DNA of 36,729 nt from Xanthomonas populi (lineage in GTDB: Bacteria; Pseudomonadota; Gammaproteobacteria; Xanthomonadales; Xanthomonadaceae), in contig NZ_MDEJ01000021.1 of NCBI RefSeq assembly GCF_002940065.1, positions 1-36,729 on the forward strand. Reading direction: 5' to 3'. This document shows, piece after piece, positions 19,752 through 29,534 of the stretch (position 1 is the stretch's first letter; the number at the start of each line of letters is the position of its first letter). The notes under the pieces are model-generated. The model did no database searches, was not told where the DNA came from, and saw only the letters and a list, made by a program, of their open reading frames with translations. The position numbers were made by a program, and so were the translations under genes.

Positions 19752-19797
19752 AATCGCAACGTTCGCATTGGTGGCGGCAGTTCCGAAGTTTGCGACG
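19752..19797. promoter_or_regulatory. Two opposed TGCGAA-type boxes before mmsB
   Basis: A minus-strand copy TGCGAACGTTGCGATT (19752-19767) is followed by a plus-strand copy TCCGAAGTTTGCGAC (19782-19796), which has one mismatch in its first half. The orientation order, minus then plus, matches the mmsA control region. This suggests that mmsB has its own promoter under the same regulator, even though it lies in the same direction as the mmsA operon. Confidence 0.5.
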
Positions 19798-19873
19798 GCC
19801 GCTCTGCGATCCAGCAGCCTATCAATGGCCATTTTCATTCGTTGATGATCGCTCTCACCTGGAAACCGACACC

Positions 19874-20761
19874 ATGAGCAAGATCGCTTTTATCGGCCTT
19901 GGCAATATGGGCGGGCCGATGGCCGCCAACCTGAGTAAGGCCGGGCACGAGTTACGCGTCTTCGATCTGGTGCCCGCCGCACTGGAAGCCGCCGCCGCCG
20001 CCGGCGCGCATGCCGCCAGCTCGGCGCACGACACCTTGGCCGATGCCGAAATCGTGATCTCGATGCTGCCGGCCAGCCGCCATGTCGAAGGCTTGTACCT
20101 GGGCGAGGCCGGCATTCTGGCGCACATTACAGCTGGTGCGTTGGTGATTGACTGCAGCACCATCGCACCGGTCACCGCACGCAAGGTCGCCGCCGCTGCG
20201 CAGGTGCGTGGCTTGGCGATGCTGGATGCGCCGGTGTCCGGCGGTACCGCCGGCGCAGCAGCAGCTAGCCTGACCTTTATCGTCGGCGGCGCTGCAGAGG
20301 TGTTGGAGCGCGCGCTGCCCGTGTTGCAGGCGATGGGCAAGAACATCTTCCACCTCGGAGATAGCGGCGCCGGCCAGGTCGCCAAACTGTGCAACAACAT
20401 GGCGCTGGGCGTGATCATGGCCGCCACCGGCGAGGCGCTTGCGCTCGGCGTTGCGCAGGGGCTGGACCCGGCGGTGTTGTCGCAGATGATAGCGGTCAGT
20501 ACCGGTCGCAGCTGGGCCACCGAAGTCTGCAATCCCTGGCCGGGCGTGCTGCCCAATGCGCCGGCATCGCGCGGTTACAGCGGCGGCTTCGGCAACGATT
20601 TGATGCTCAAGGATCTGGGGTTGGTCGCCGAATCCGCAGTGCAGGTGGGCGTGTCGATTCCGCTCGGCGAGCTGGCACGCAATCTCTATGCGATGAACAG
20701 CCAGGCTGGTAACGGCGCGCTGGATTTTTCCAGTGTGATCAAGTTGGTGGCCAAAGTTTGA
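19874..20761 (+). CDS. mmsB: 3-hydroxyisobutyrate dehydrogenase
   Basis: NAD-dependent oxidation of 3-hydroxyisobutyrate to methylmalonate semialdehyde, the substrate of MmsA. The 295-residue protein begins MSKIAFIGLGNMGGPMAANL, with the GxGxxG nucleotide-binding motif. The substrate-binding signature is DAPVSGGTAGA. The catalytic lysine is K171 in GAGQVAKLCNN, and the C-terminal helical domain carries GGFGNDLMLKDLGL. The ATG at 19874 is chosen because the Rossmann fold starts there; the upstream extension to 19790 is spacer DNA holding candidate operator boxes. The gene is intact, and with the four genes before it completes the pathway from isobutyryl-CoA to propionyl-CoA on paper. Confidence 0.95.
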   Translation: MSKIAFIGLGNMGGPMAANLSKAGHELRVFDLVPAALEAAAAAGAHAASSAHDTLADAEIVISMLPASRHVEGLYLGEAGILAHITAGALVIDCSTIAPVTARKVAAAAQVRGLAMLDAPVSGGTAGAAAASLTFIVGGAAEVLERALPVLQAMGKNIFHLGDSGAGQVAKLCNNMALGVIMAATGEALALGVAQGLDPAVLSQMIAVSTGRSWATEVCNPWPGVLPNAPASRGYSGGFGNDLMLKDLGLVAESAVQVGVSIPLGELARNLYAMNSQAGNGALDFSSVIKLVAKV

Positions 20762-20802
20762 GGTACTGGCCGCACTGCGTAACAACGTGCATCGCCGCGC
20801 TT

Positions 20803-20824
20803 GCGTGATGTGATCTCATCACGC
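20803..20824. promoter_or_regulatory. Perfect inverted repeat before the CDF exporter gene
   Basis: GCGTGATG (20803-20810) and CATCACGC (20817-20824) are perfect 8-bp arms around TGATCT. A possible -10 hexamer TAATAG lies at 20832-20837, which puts the right arm between the -10 and -35 positions and the left arm on the -35. It could be a metal-responsive operator. It could also be a terminator for mmsB, but no T-run follows. Confidence 0.45.
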
Positions 20825-20891
20825 CCAGGTGTAATAGTCTCCGCCATCGCGTGCGCCTAAGGTGCGCGCATTGCACGAGGCGACCGCATCC

Positions 20892-21860
20892 ATGGGACAC
20901 GACCACAACCACGCACCTAGCGTCATCCGCCACGAGAAACCACTGTGGTGGGCGCTCTCACTCACTGCCACGTTTCTGTTGGCGGAGGTCATCGGCGCGT
21001 TCATCACCAACAGCCTGGCGTTGCTGTCCGACGCCGCGCATATGGCCACCGACACCGTCGGCCTGATGATCGCGTTGGTCGCTGTGCGCCTGAGCCGTCG
21101 CCCAGCCGACGCGCGTCGCACCTATGGCTACGTGAGGCTCGAAGCGCTCGGTGCGCTTGCAAATGGCGTACTGTTGTTCGCAGTCGGCGCGTACATCCTG
21201 TCAGAAGCCGCGCAACGCTTCCGCGCGCCGCAGGACATTTCTTCCAGCGGCATGCTGCTGATCGCCGGCTTCGGCCTGATGATCAACTTGATCGCGATGA
21301 AGCTGTTGCACGCCGGCAGAGGTGAGAGCCTCAACGTCAAGGGTGCCTATCTGGAAGTCTGGAGCGACATGCTCGGATCGGTCGCGGTGATCATCGGTGC
21401 GCTGCTGATCCGTTGGACCGGCTGGCACTGGATCGACCCGGTGCTGGCAGTGCTGATCGGCTTGTGGGTGCTGCCGCGTACCTGGGTGTTGCTGCGCGAG
21501 GCGATCAACGTACTGCTGGAAGGCGTGCCCAAAGGCATCGACCTGCCGCAGGTACAGCAGGCGCTGGCTAGCTACCCCGGCGTCGAAGACGTGCACGACC
21601 TGCACGTCTGGGCACTGGCCTCCAGCACCCCCGCACTCACCGCACATGTGGTGGTCAGCGAAACCATCGACCGCGACCGCCTGCGCGACGCACTCGGCCA
21701 ACTCCTGCACGACCGCTTCGAGATCATCCACGTCACCCTGCAAGTGGAAAGCGGCGACTGCGGTACCGAGCCGTGCGGTATGCCAGGCGTGTCGAAAGGC
21801 GCTGCGGAGGAGAATCATCAAGGCCACCTGCACGCGCATGGCGCGCACCATCATCACTGA
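20892..21860 (+). CDS. Cation diffusion facilitator metal exporter (CzcD/ZitB-like)
   Basis: Proton-driven efflux of Zn2+ or similar divalent cations from the cytoplasm. The 322-residue protein has six predicted membrane helices between residues about 20 and 200, followed by a cytoplasmic ferredoxin-like domain (PGVEDVHDLHVWALASS). Metal-site residues are visible in helix 2 (LLSDAAHMATD) and helix 5 (LEVWSDMLGS; here Glu-x3-Asp where His-x3-Asp is common). Both ends are histidine-rich: MGHDHNHAP at the start and HLHAHGAHHHH at the end. The ATG at 20892 is preferred over a GTG at 20862 because histidine-rich CDF N-termini begin this way. A hairpin follows 21 bp after the stop. Metal specificity cannot be assigned from sequence. 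Confidence 0.92.
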   Translation: MGHDHNHAPSVIRHEKPLWWALSLTATFLLAEVIGAFITNSLALLSDAAHMATDTVGLMIALVAVRLSRRPADARRTYGYVRLEALGALANGVLLFAVGAYILSEAAQRFRAPQDISSSGMLLIAGFGLMINLIAMKLLHAGRGESLNVKGAYLEVWSDMLGSVAVIIGALLIRWTGWHWIDPVLAVLIGLWVLPRTWVLLREAINVLLEGVPKGIDLPQVQQALASYPGVEDVHDLHVWALASSTPALTAHVVVSETIDRDRLRDALGQLLHDRFEIIHVTLQVESGDCGTEPCGMPGVSKGAAEENHQGHLHAHGAHHHH

Positions 21861-21880
21861 TGGGTGAGTCTGGTGCTTCA

Positions 21881-21913
21881 AACAGGAAGGCCGCCAATGG
21901 CGACCTTCCTGTT
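21881..21913. terminator. Bidirectional terminator between CDF and fadB-type genes
   Basis: The arms AACAGGAAGG-C-CGCC and GGCG-A-CCTTCCTGTT pair over 14 bp with one mismatched pair and an AAT loop. The A-rich flank AAAACAAAATT-type sequence at about 21923-21934 gives U-rich ends on one strand. It is placed between two converging genes. Confidence 0.8.
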
Positions 21914-21931
21914 ATCGGAATTGAAACAAAA

Positions 21932-24013
21932 TTACACCACCGCCTCACGCAACACCTGCCAATCCCAGCCTGGGCGTGGCGCAAAACGCTCGCCGTAACG
22001 CGCATGCAACGCTCGCAAACGTTCCAGCAACGCATCGGCGCCGACACTGCGGATGTGCTGGATCGGGCCTCCACGGAACGGGGCAAAGCCGGTGCCGAAG
22101 ATGACGCCGGCATCGAGCAGGTCCGCATCGGCCACTACGCCATCATGCAGGCAGGCGACTGCTTCATTGAGCAGCGGCAGGATCAAGCGGTCTTCCAAGT
22201 CTGCCGGCACCGCGTAGCCGCTGGCGACCTGGGGTTTGACCGCGCGGCCGTTCTCCCACTTGTACAAACCCTGGCCGTCCTTCTTGCCACGCTTGCCCGG
22301 TTCTACCGTGGCCAGCGCTGCAGGAATCGGCAAGTCCAGGAAGGGTGCCAGTTCCGCGCCCACACCTGCGGCCACATCCAGCCCGACCGTGTCGATCAGT
22401 TCGATCGGCCCCATCGGCATGCCGAACTTCACGGCGGTGTTATCCAGCACCGGGCCCGGTACGCCTTCGGCATACGCGGTGGCAGCTTCGAGCAGATACG
22501 GGAACAGCACGCGATTGACCAGGAAGCCCGGCGTTCCGGCCACCGGCACCGGGAACTTGTCCAGCGCCTTGCAGAACGCCGCCAGGCGCGCGACGTTGGC
22601 CGGATCCAGCCCGTCGTGATGTACGATTTCCACCAGCGGCATCATCGACACCGGATTGAAGTAGTGCAGGCCGGCGAATTGTGCCGGACGCTGGAGGTGC
22701 CCACGCAACGCGGTCAACGGAATCGACGAGGTGTTGGTGGTCAGCAACGCATCGGGCTTGAGCTGCGGCTCGATGGTTTGGTACAGGTCGCGCTTGGCTT
22801 GCGGATGTTCGATGATCGCTTCGATCACCAGATCCGCCCGCGCCACGCCCGCACCGGCCAGGTCGCCACGCAGACGCGCCGCCACCGCCGGGCGTTTCGC
22901 GTCTTCTTTCACGCGCTTGTCGAACAACTCGCCGCCGCGCGTCAACGCGGTATCGATGAAGCGCTGTTCGCGATCCTGCAGCGTGACCTCCAAGCCTTTA
23001 TAGGCCGCCCAGGCCGCGATATCGCCACCCATCACGCCGGCACCGATCACATGCACATGACGAATGGGAGCCAACGCCGCAGCGCCAGCGTCCTTGCCGC
23101 CGAGTGCTTTCAAGCGCTCGGTGAGAAAGAAGATGCGGATCAGATTGCGCGCCGTTGGTGTGCTGGCGAGGTTTACCACCGCCTTGCGCTCGGCCGCCAG
23201 TCGCGCCTGGATGCCGCTGCCACCTGCGCGCTCCCACATAGTGATCAACGCGTACGGCGCCGGGTAATGCTCCTTGCGCGCCTTGCGTGCGACCTGTTTG
23301 CGCATCTGTGGCGCAAGCACCTTGCGCGCAAGCAAGGTGTTGGTGGCCCATGCAGTTGCGCGTTGTTTGAACGGGCGCTTGGTGCCGGTGAGCGCCAGTG
23401 CGGCGGCAACATCGACCAGCACTGCAGGCGCGGCGACCTTGTCGATCAAGCCCATCGCACGCGCAGCCTTGGCCGAGACGGTGCGGCCGGTCAGCATCAA
23501 ATCCATCGCCGCCGGCGCACCGATCAAACGCGGCAAGCGAGCGCTGCCGCCCCAGCCGGGAAAGATGCCGAGCTTGGTTTCCGGCAGGCCAATACGCGTG
23601 CTGCCATCGTCGGACGCCACCCGATAACGGCACGCCAGCGCGATCTCGGTGCCGCCACCCATGCAGAAGCCATGAATCGCCGCGACCGTGGGGCAGGGTA
23701 GTTCGGCCAGCTTCTGAAAGACGCTCTGGCCGCGCTGGATGGCAGCGTTGAACGTTCCTTTGCGGTCGAATTCCTGGAATTCCTTCAAGTCGGCGCCAGC
23801 GATGAAGCCGTTGGCCTTGCCCGAGCGCAGCACCACGCCCTTGGGCGGCTCCAGCGCCAGCCGCTCGATCAGCGCGCCCAGTTCGAGCAGCACCTCCTGT
23901 GAAAACGCGTTGACCGGTGCACCTTGGCGATCAAGGCTGAGCACGACAACACCGTCCTCGCGCAGGTCTGCCTGCCAATGGCTGAATCGGAGCCCGTCGA
24001 AACCTGGAAGCAT
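21932..24013 (-). CDS. Fatty acid oxidation complex alpha subunit (FadB/FadJ type)
   Basis: Bifunctional enoyl-CoA hydratase and 3-hydroxyacyl-CoA dehydrogenase of beta-oxidation. The 693-residue protein has an N-terminal crotonase domain with both catalytic Glu (CMGGGTEIALACRYRV and LPETKLGIFPGWGGSARLP). The NAD-binding motif follows (VIGAGVMGGDIAAWAAYKG), then the HAD signature with NPVSMMPLVEIV and the C-terminal helical repeats (FGTGFAPFRGGP). I chose the ATG at 24011-24013 (MLPGFDGLRFSHW); the frame runs upstream to 24055 but that part reads unlike protein. No thiolase partner is adjacent. The gene is monocistronic and convergent with the metal exporter. Confidence 0.93.
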   Translation of the reverse strand: MLPGFDGLRFSHWQADLREDGVVVLSLDRQGAPVNAFSQEVLLELGALIERLALEPPKGVVLRSGKANGFIAGADLKEFQEFDRKGTFNAAIQRGQSVFQKLAELPCPTVAAIHGFCMGGGTEIALACRYRVASDDGSTRIGLPETKLGIFPGWGGSARLPRLIGAPAAMDLMLTGRTVSAKAARAMGLIDKVAAPAVLVDVAAALALTGTKRPFKQRATAWATNTLLARKVLAPQMRKQVARKARKEHYPAPYALITMWERAGGSGIQARLAAERKAVVNLASTPTARNLIRIFFLTERLKALGGKDAGAAALAPIRHVHVIGAGVMGGDIAAWAAYKGLEVTLQDREQRFIDTALTRGGELFDKRVKEDAKRPAVAARLRGDLAGAGVARADLVIEAIIEHPQAKRDLYQTIEPQLKPDALLTTNTSSIPLTALRGHLQRPAQFAGLHYFNPVSMMPLVEIVHHDGLDPANVARLAAFCKALDKFPVPVAGTPGFLVNRVLFPYLLEAATAYAEGVPGPVLDNTAVKFGMPMGPIELIDTVGLDVAAGVGAELAPFLDLPIPAALATVEPGKRGKKDGQGLYKWENGRAVKPQVASGYAVPADLEDRLILPLLNEAVACLHDGVVADADLLDAGVIFGTGFAPFRGGPIQHIRSVGADALLERLRALHARYGERFAPRPGWDWQVLREAVV

Positions 24014-24050
24014 GCGTCTGGCCGTCCGGAGATATAAAGGAAAGATCGTT

Positions 24051-24080
24051 ATCATCCAGAGGTTGTTTCCTTCACGTCAA
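24051..24080 (-). promoter_or_regulatory. Candidate sigma-70 promoter for the fadB-type gene
   Basis: On the minus strand TTGACG (24075-24080) is followed after 18 nt by GATGAT (24051-24056), about 38 bp upstream of the start codon. The -35 matches the consensus well and the -10 only moderately. Confidence 0.35.
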
Positions 24081-24183
24081 ATACCCATACCTGGCGGCAA
24101 GGCGGCGTGCGCTTGGTGCGAGGCATCGCCAGCGGCGCATCGGTGCCGCTACCCTGATGCGTGACGGTCGTACGGATCGGTAT

Positions 24184-24210
24184 GAACTTTTCTCTTCAAT
24201 GGCGGTCTCA
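24184..24210 (+). promoter_or_regulatory. Candidate sigma-E-type promoter upstream of rpoE
   Basis: GAACTT (24184-24189) is followed after 16 nt by TCTCA (24206-24210), close to the sigma-E consensus of GAACTT and TCTGA with similar spacing. It ends 39 bp before the chosen rpoE start, which would allow rpoE to stimulate its own operon. Confidence 0.5.
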
Positions 24211-24249
24211 TTGCCCGACTTCGGTGGGCTGACAGGAGTGCGGCCCGAC

Positions 24250-24870
24250 ATGGCCGAAGTCGATACACCTCAGAAGCTGGATCTGGAACTGGTCCGGCGT
24301 GTGCAGCGCGGCGAGAGCGCAGCGTTCGATGTGCTGGTGCGCAAGTACCAGCACCGCGTCGTTGCGTTGATCGGGCGCTACATCGCCGATTGGAGCGAAT
24401 GTCAGGATGTGGCCCAGGATGCGTTTGTGCGCGCTTACCGCGCGATCAACAGTTTCCGTGGCGATTCGCAGTTCTATACGTGGTTGCACCGCATTGCCGT
24501 GAACACTGCCAAAAACCATCTGGTTGCGCACAAGCGCCGTCCGCCCACCGACGACATCGAGATCAGCGATGCCGAGCAATTCGATGGTGCGACGCGCTTG
24601 CGCGACACAGACACCCCGGAGCGCGAATTGATGCGACAGGAGCTGGAACAAACGGTGATGCGTGCGGTCCAAGCCTTGCCGGAAGAACTTCGGTCGGCCA
24701 TCACCCTGCGCGAGGTGGACGGGCTGAGCTATGACGAAATCGCGCGAAAAATGGATTGCCCGATCGGAACGGTGCGCTCGCGCATCTTCCGGGCGCGCGA
24801 GGCCATCGACATCGAGCTGCGGCCTCTGTTGGAGACCGAAAGCGCTACCCGTGAGCGACACCGCGTATGA
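24250..24870 (+). CDS. rpoE: RNA polymerase sigma-E factor
   Basis: ECF sigma factor for envelope and heat stress. The 206-residue protein has region 2 (DVLVRKYQHRVVALIGRYI, then DVAQDAFVRAYRAINSFRG and FYTWLHRIAVNTAKNHL) and region 4 with its helix-turn-helix (LSYDEIARKMDCPIGTVRSR). The start at ATG 24250 (MAEVDTPQKLDLEL) gives the usual length. The frame is open back to 24157, but that stretch contains the likely promoter. Its stop overlaps the rseA start as ATGA, so sigma and anti-sigma are translationally coupled. The order sigma, anti-sigma, MucD protease is the known RpoE operon layout in Xanthomonas. Confidence 0.95.
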   Translation: MAEVDTPQKLDLELVRRVQRGESAAFDVLVRKYQHRVVALIGRYIADWSECQDVAQDAFVRAYRAINSFRGDSQFYTWLHRIAVNTAKNHLVAHKRRPPTDDIEISDAEQFDGATRLRDTDTPERELMRQELEQTVMRAVQALPEELRSAITLREVDGLSYDEIARKMDCPIGTVRSRIFRAREAIDIELRPLLETESATRERHRV

Positions 24871-25751
24871 GCCATCACCCTGCCATGTCCACTGCCGAGA
24901 AGTTCGAGCTTCACTACCGCCAGCAGCTGTCTGCACTGGTGGATGGCGAATTGAACGCCGACGAGTCGCGCTTCTTGCTGCGCCGTCTGGCCCACGACGA
25001 AGAACTGGCCGGTTGCCACGAACGTTGGCAGCTGTGCAGCGATGTGCTGCGCGGCGCAGCCAGCGCGCCGGCGCCGCTGGATTTCGCAGCGCGTGTGCGC
25101 ACTGCCATTGCAGATGAGCCCGTTCCGCAGGTGCAGCCATCCACGCGCTCGGCAGCGCGCTGGCGTTGGGGGGGCGGCGCGGCGATTGCGGCATCGGTCG
25201 TTGCGATCGCTTTGTTCATGGCGCGCGAGCGTTTGCCGGAGGCTGCGCCGTCTGCCGCCGAGGTGCCGGTGTTTGCCTCGGTCGCGCAGATGCCTGCTAC
25301 TGCGCCGCTGCCTGCAGCACCGAAGGCGCCGGCGACACCGGATCCGGCCACACCCGACAACGTTGTCGCGCTTGCTGCAGCGGTGCCTGCCGCTGCGCTG
25401 GCCTCCACCCGCCGCGGTGCGGCCACGCGGAATCAGCAGGTGGCCCGTAGTGTGGCTTCCCGCCAGCAGCAGGCGCCGACCCGCATGGTGCCCGTTGCCA
25501 CACCGGCACTGATTGCCCCGGTCGCGAGTTCAGCCACGCCGCCGTCGAACCCGTTTACGCATTCGGAGACGACGTTGCAGGCACGGCCCTGGCCGCGCGC
25601 GGCGCTGTCCGGTGCTGGCGAAAGTCCGCTCACTGCCAGTTTCAGCCAAAGCCGTCAGGGCCCGGCGTTCTACCCATTCGAGCCTGCCCCGCAAGTCATC
25701 GCCAGCCCGGCACCGAGTCGATCGCTGCCGGTGCAGCCGCCGCAAGACTGA
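24867..25751 (+). CDS. rseA: Anti-sigma-E factor RseA
   Basis: Inner-membrane anti-sigma factor that holds RpoE until envelope stress triggers its proteolysis. The 294-residue protein has an N-terminal RseA domain (HYRQQLSALVDGELNADES, residues 16-34). One membrane helix is at about 102-118 (GGGAAIAASVVAIALFMAR). A long Pro/Ala/Thr-rich periplasmic part follows. No zinc-binding HxxxCxxC arrangement is seen. The first ATG overlaps the rpoE stop; MSTAEKF at 24885 is an alternative start. The C-terminal half is of low complexity and its residues are probably weakly conserved. A 111-nt gap separates it from mucD with no terminator visible. Confidence 0.88.
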   Translation: MSHHPAMSTAEKFELHYRQQLSALVDGELNADESRFLLRRLAHDEELAGCHERWQLCSDVLRGAASAPAPLDFAARVRTAIADEPVPQVQPSTRSAARWRWGGGAAIAASVVAIALFMARERLPEAAPSAAEVPVFASVAQMPATAPLPAAPKAPATPDPATPDNVVALAAAVPAAALASTRRGAATRNQQVARSVASRQQQAPTRMVPVATPALIAPVASSATPPSNPFTHSETTLQARPWPRAALSGAGESPLTASFSQSRQGPAFYPFEPAPQVIASPAPSRSLPVQPPQD

Positions 25752-25862
25752 TCTGGCCGCCGGTCTTCACCCGTTCGGCGTCCTTACTTACCCGTTATGT
25801 TGCCGAACCCGTGTATCCGCATGGGCTTCGGCCCCTGTCGCCCTGCCATCGGAGGCAACCTG

Positions 25863-27458
25863 ATGAACCATCGCATTCGCACCCAGATGTTCGGCCTGAT
25901 CGCCATGACCCTGCCGTTGGCCGCCTGCGCGCAGCAGCCCGCCCCTGCCGACAAGGACGCCGCACCGATTGCCGCCAACCGCAGCGCCACGCCGGCACCG
26001 CAGCTGGTGGCCGGATTGCCGGACTTCACCAATCTGGTCGAACAGGTCGGCCCGGGCGTGGTCAATATCGAAACCACCGTTACCCGCAAGGACGCCATGG
26101 CGCGCCAGCGGCGCGGTGGGCAGGGTGGGCAGGATGGCGGCGCGATGCCCGGTGACGAGCAGATGCCGGAATTCTTCCGCCGCTTCTTCGGGCCGGATTT
26201 CCAGATGCCGGGCGGGCCGCGCCAGGGGCCCGGTGGCCCAGGTGGTCCGGGGCAGGGCGATGACGATGGCGGCATCGCCGGCAAGTCGATGGGCTCGGGC
26301 TTCATCATTTCGGCCGACGGCTATGTGCTGACCAACCATCACGTGGTCGATGGTGCCAGCGAGGTGACCGTCAAGCTGACCGACCGGCGCGAGTTCAAGG
26401 CTAAGGTGGTCGGCAGCGACGAGCAGTTCGACGTGGCATTGCTGAAGATCGAGGCCAAGGGCCTGCCGACCGTGCGGCTTGGCGATTCCAATTCGCTCAA
26501 GCCGGGCCAGTGGGTGGTGGCGATCGGCTCGCCGTTCGGCCTGGACCACTCGGTCACCGCCGGTATCGTCAGTGCGACTGGCCGCAGCAATCCATATGCG
26601 GACCAGCGCTACGTGCCGTTCATCCAGACCGACGTGGCGATCAATCAGGGCAACTCCGGTGGCCCGCTGCTCAACACGCGCGGCGAAGTGGTCGGCATCA
26701 ACTCGCAGATCTTCTCCGCGTCCGGCGGATACATGGGCATTAGCTTCGCGATCCCGATCGATCTGGCCTTCAGTGCTGCCGAGCAGATCAAGGCCACCGG
26801 TCATGTGAGTCGCGGCATGCTGGGTGTGGCGGTCGGCCCGATCGATACGCTCAAGGCACAGGGCTTGGGCCTGCCGGATACGCGCGGCGCACTGGTCAAC
26901 GACATTCCCGCCAGCAGCCCGGCAACCAAGGCCGGGATCGAGGTAGGCGATGTGATCCGCGCGGTCAACGGCAAGCCGATCGATGTCTTCAGCGATCTAC
27001 CGCCGATGATCGGGCTGATGGCGCCGGGCACCAAGGTCACGTTGGACGTGTTGCGCGACGGCAAGCCGCGCAAGGTGACGGTCACCCTGGCCACGCTGGA
27101 CAACCCGGCCGGCAACGCCGCACCGCGCACCGCTGCCGACGACACCAAGCCCAGCCCGCCGGCCAGTGTGGAGCTGCTTGGGCTGCAGGTTGCCGATCTG
27201 ACCGCTGCCGAGCGCAGTCGTCTGGGTCTGGAAGCGGGCGAGGGCGTACGCATCGCCTCGGTCACCGGTGCGGCAGCACGCAGTACCCAGCCGCCATTGT
27301 CGCCGGGCCTGATCATCGCGCGTGTCGGTCGCACCAAGGTCGGCAGCGTCGCCGACATCAAGCGCGCGCTGGCCAGTGTCAAGCAGGGCGATGTGGTCAT
27401 GCTGCTGGTCACCGACGGCAAGGCCACCAGCTATGTCGCTTTGAAGGCTGGCGGCTAA
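25863..27458 (+). CDS. mucD: DegP/MucD-type periplasmic serine protease
   Basis: HtrA-family protease and chaperone for misfolded envelope proteins. The 531-residue protein has a trypsin-like domain with catalytic triad H160 (TNHHVVDGAS), D190 (FDVALLKIE) and S265 (GNSGGPLL), followed by two PDZ domains (from about residues 310 and 435). The N-terminus MNHRIRTQMFGLIAMTLPLAAC ends in a lipobox (LAAC, Cys22), so this copy is predicted to be a lipoprotein rather than a soluble periplasmic enzyme. A Gly/Gln/Pro-rich linker (GGPRQGPGGPGGPGQG) lies between the signal region and the protease core, where the family has its LA loop. I chose the ATG at 25863 because it precedes the signal peptide. It is the third gene of the rpoE operon and ends at a strong terminator. 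Confidence 0.95.
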   Translation: MNHRIRTQMFGLIAMTLPLAACAQQPAPADKDAAPIAANRSATPAPQLVAGLPDFTNLVEQVGPGVVNIETTVTRKDAMARQRRGGQGGQDGGAMPGDEQMPEFFRRFFGPDFQMPGGPRQGPGGPGGPGQGDDDGGIAGKSMGSGFIISADGYVLTNHHVVDGASEVTVKLTDRREFKAKVVGSDEQFDVALLKIEAKGLPTVRLGDSNSLKPGQWVVAIGSPFGLDHSVTAGIVSATGRSNPYADQRYVPFIQTDVAINQGNSGGPLLNTRGEVVGINSQIFSASGGYMGISFAIPIDLAFSAAEQIKATGHVSRGMLGVAVGPIDTLKAQGLGLPDTRGALVNDIPASSPATKAGIEVGDVIRAVNGKPIDVFSDLPPMIGLMAPGTKVTLDVLRDGKPRKVTVTLATLDNPAGNAAPRTAADDTKPSPPASVELLGLQVADLTAAERSRLGLEAGEGVRIASVTGAAARSTQPPLSPGLIIARVGRTKVGSVADIKRALASVKQGDVVMLLVTDGKATSYVALKAGG

Positions 27459-27470
27459 GAGGCCGGCATG

Positions 27471-27554
27471 CGGGATGGGTGATTCCGGATTGGCAGCAGC
27501 GGCTTGCCGTGCGTGGCGAGCCGCTGCTGCTGCTTTTTCGGATCCCCAATCCCC
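27471..27554. repeat. Intergenic inverted-repeat element, copy 1
   Basis: The left part (27472-27492, beginning GGGATGGGTGATTCCGG) and the right arm CGGATCCCCAATCCCC (27539-27554) belong to the repeat family seen in several spacers of this window. They flank the mucD terminator hairpin. Confidence 0.6.
27493..27538 (+). terminator. Rho-independent terminator of the rpoE-rseA-mucD operon
   Basis: GCAGCAGCGGCTTGCC (27493-27508) pairs with GGCGAGCCGCTGCTGC (27515-27530) over 16 bp in RNA, one pair being a G-U wobble, around the loop GTGCGT. A TTTTT run follows at 27534-27538. Confidence 0.9.
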
Positions 27555-27629
27555 ACTCTCTGATCCCGGCCCCAAAGCATGCGATAATGCCGCGTTGCCC
27601 TGACGACGGCTCCGCCGGCGCCCACCTCA

Positions 27630-29435
<1,806 letters not shown>

Positions 29436-29438
29436 CCT

Positions 29439-29517
29439 GGATTCGTGATTCTGGATTGGCAACGACTCGCCAGTCCTGAGTTTTTTGCGAATACCCAATT
29501 TCAAATTCCGAATCCCC
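29439..29517. repeat. Intergenic inverted-repeat element, copy 2
   Basis: The left arm starts GGATTCGTGATTCTGGATTGG minus its last base (29439-29458). The right part ends CCGAATCCCC (29508-29517), with a TTTTTT run at 29481-29486 between them. It lies between lepA and lepB and may act as an attenuator or partial terminator. Confidence 0.55.
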
Positions 29518-29534
29518 GTTCCGAAGGAACATCA

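Noticed and set aside
21773-23701. 642-codon plus-strand frame opposite the fadB-type gene
   Set aside because: Entirely antisense to a gene with complete catalytic motifs; no plausible start or domain.
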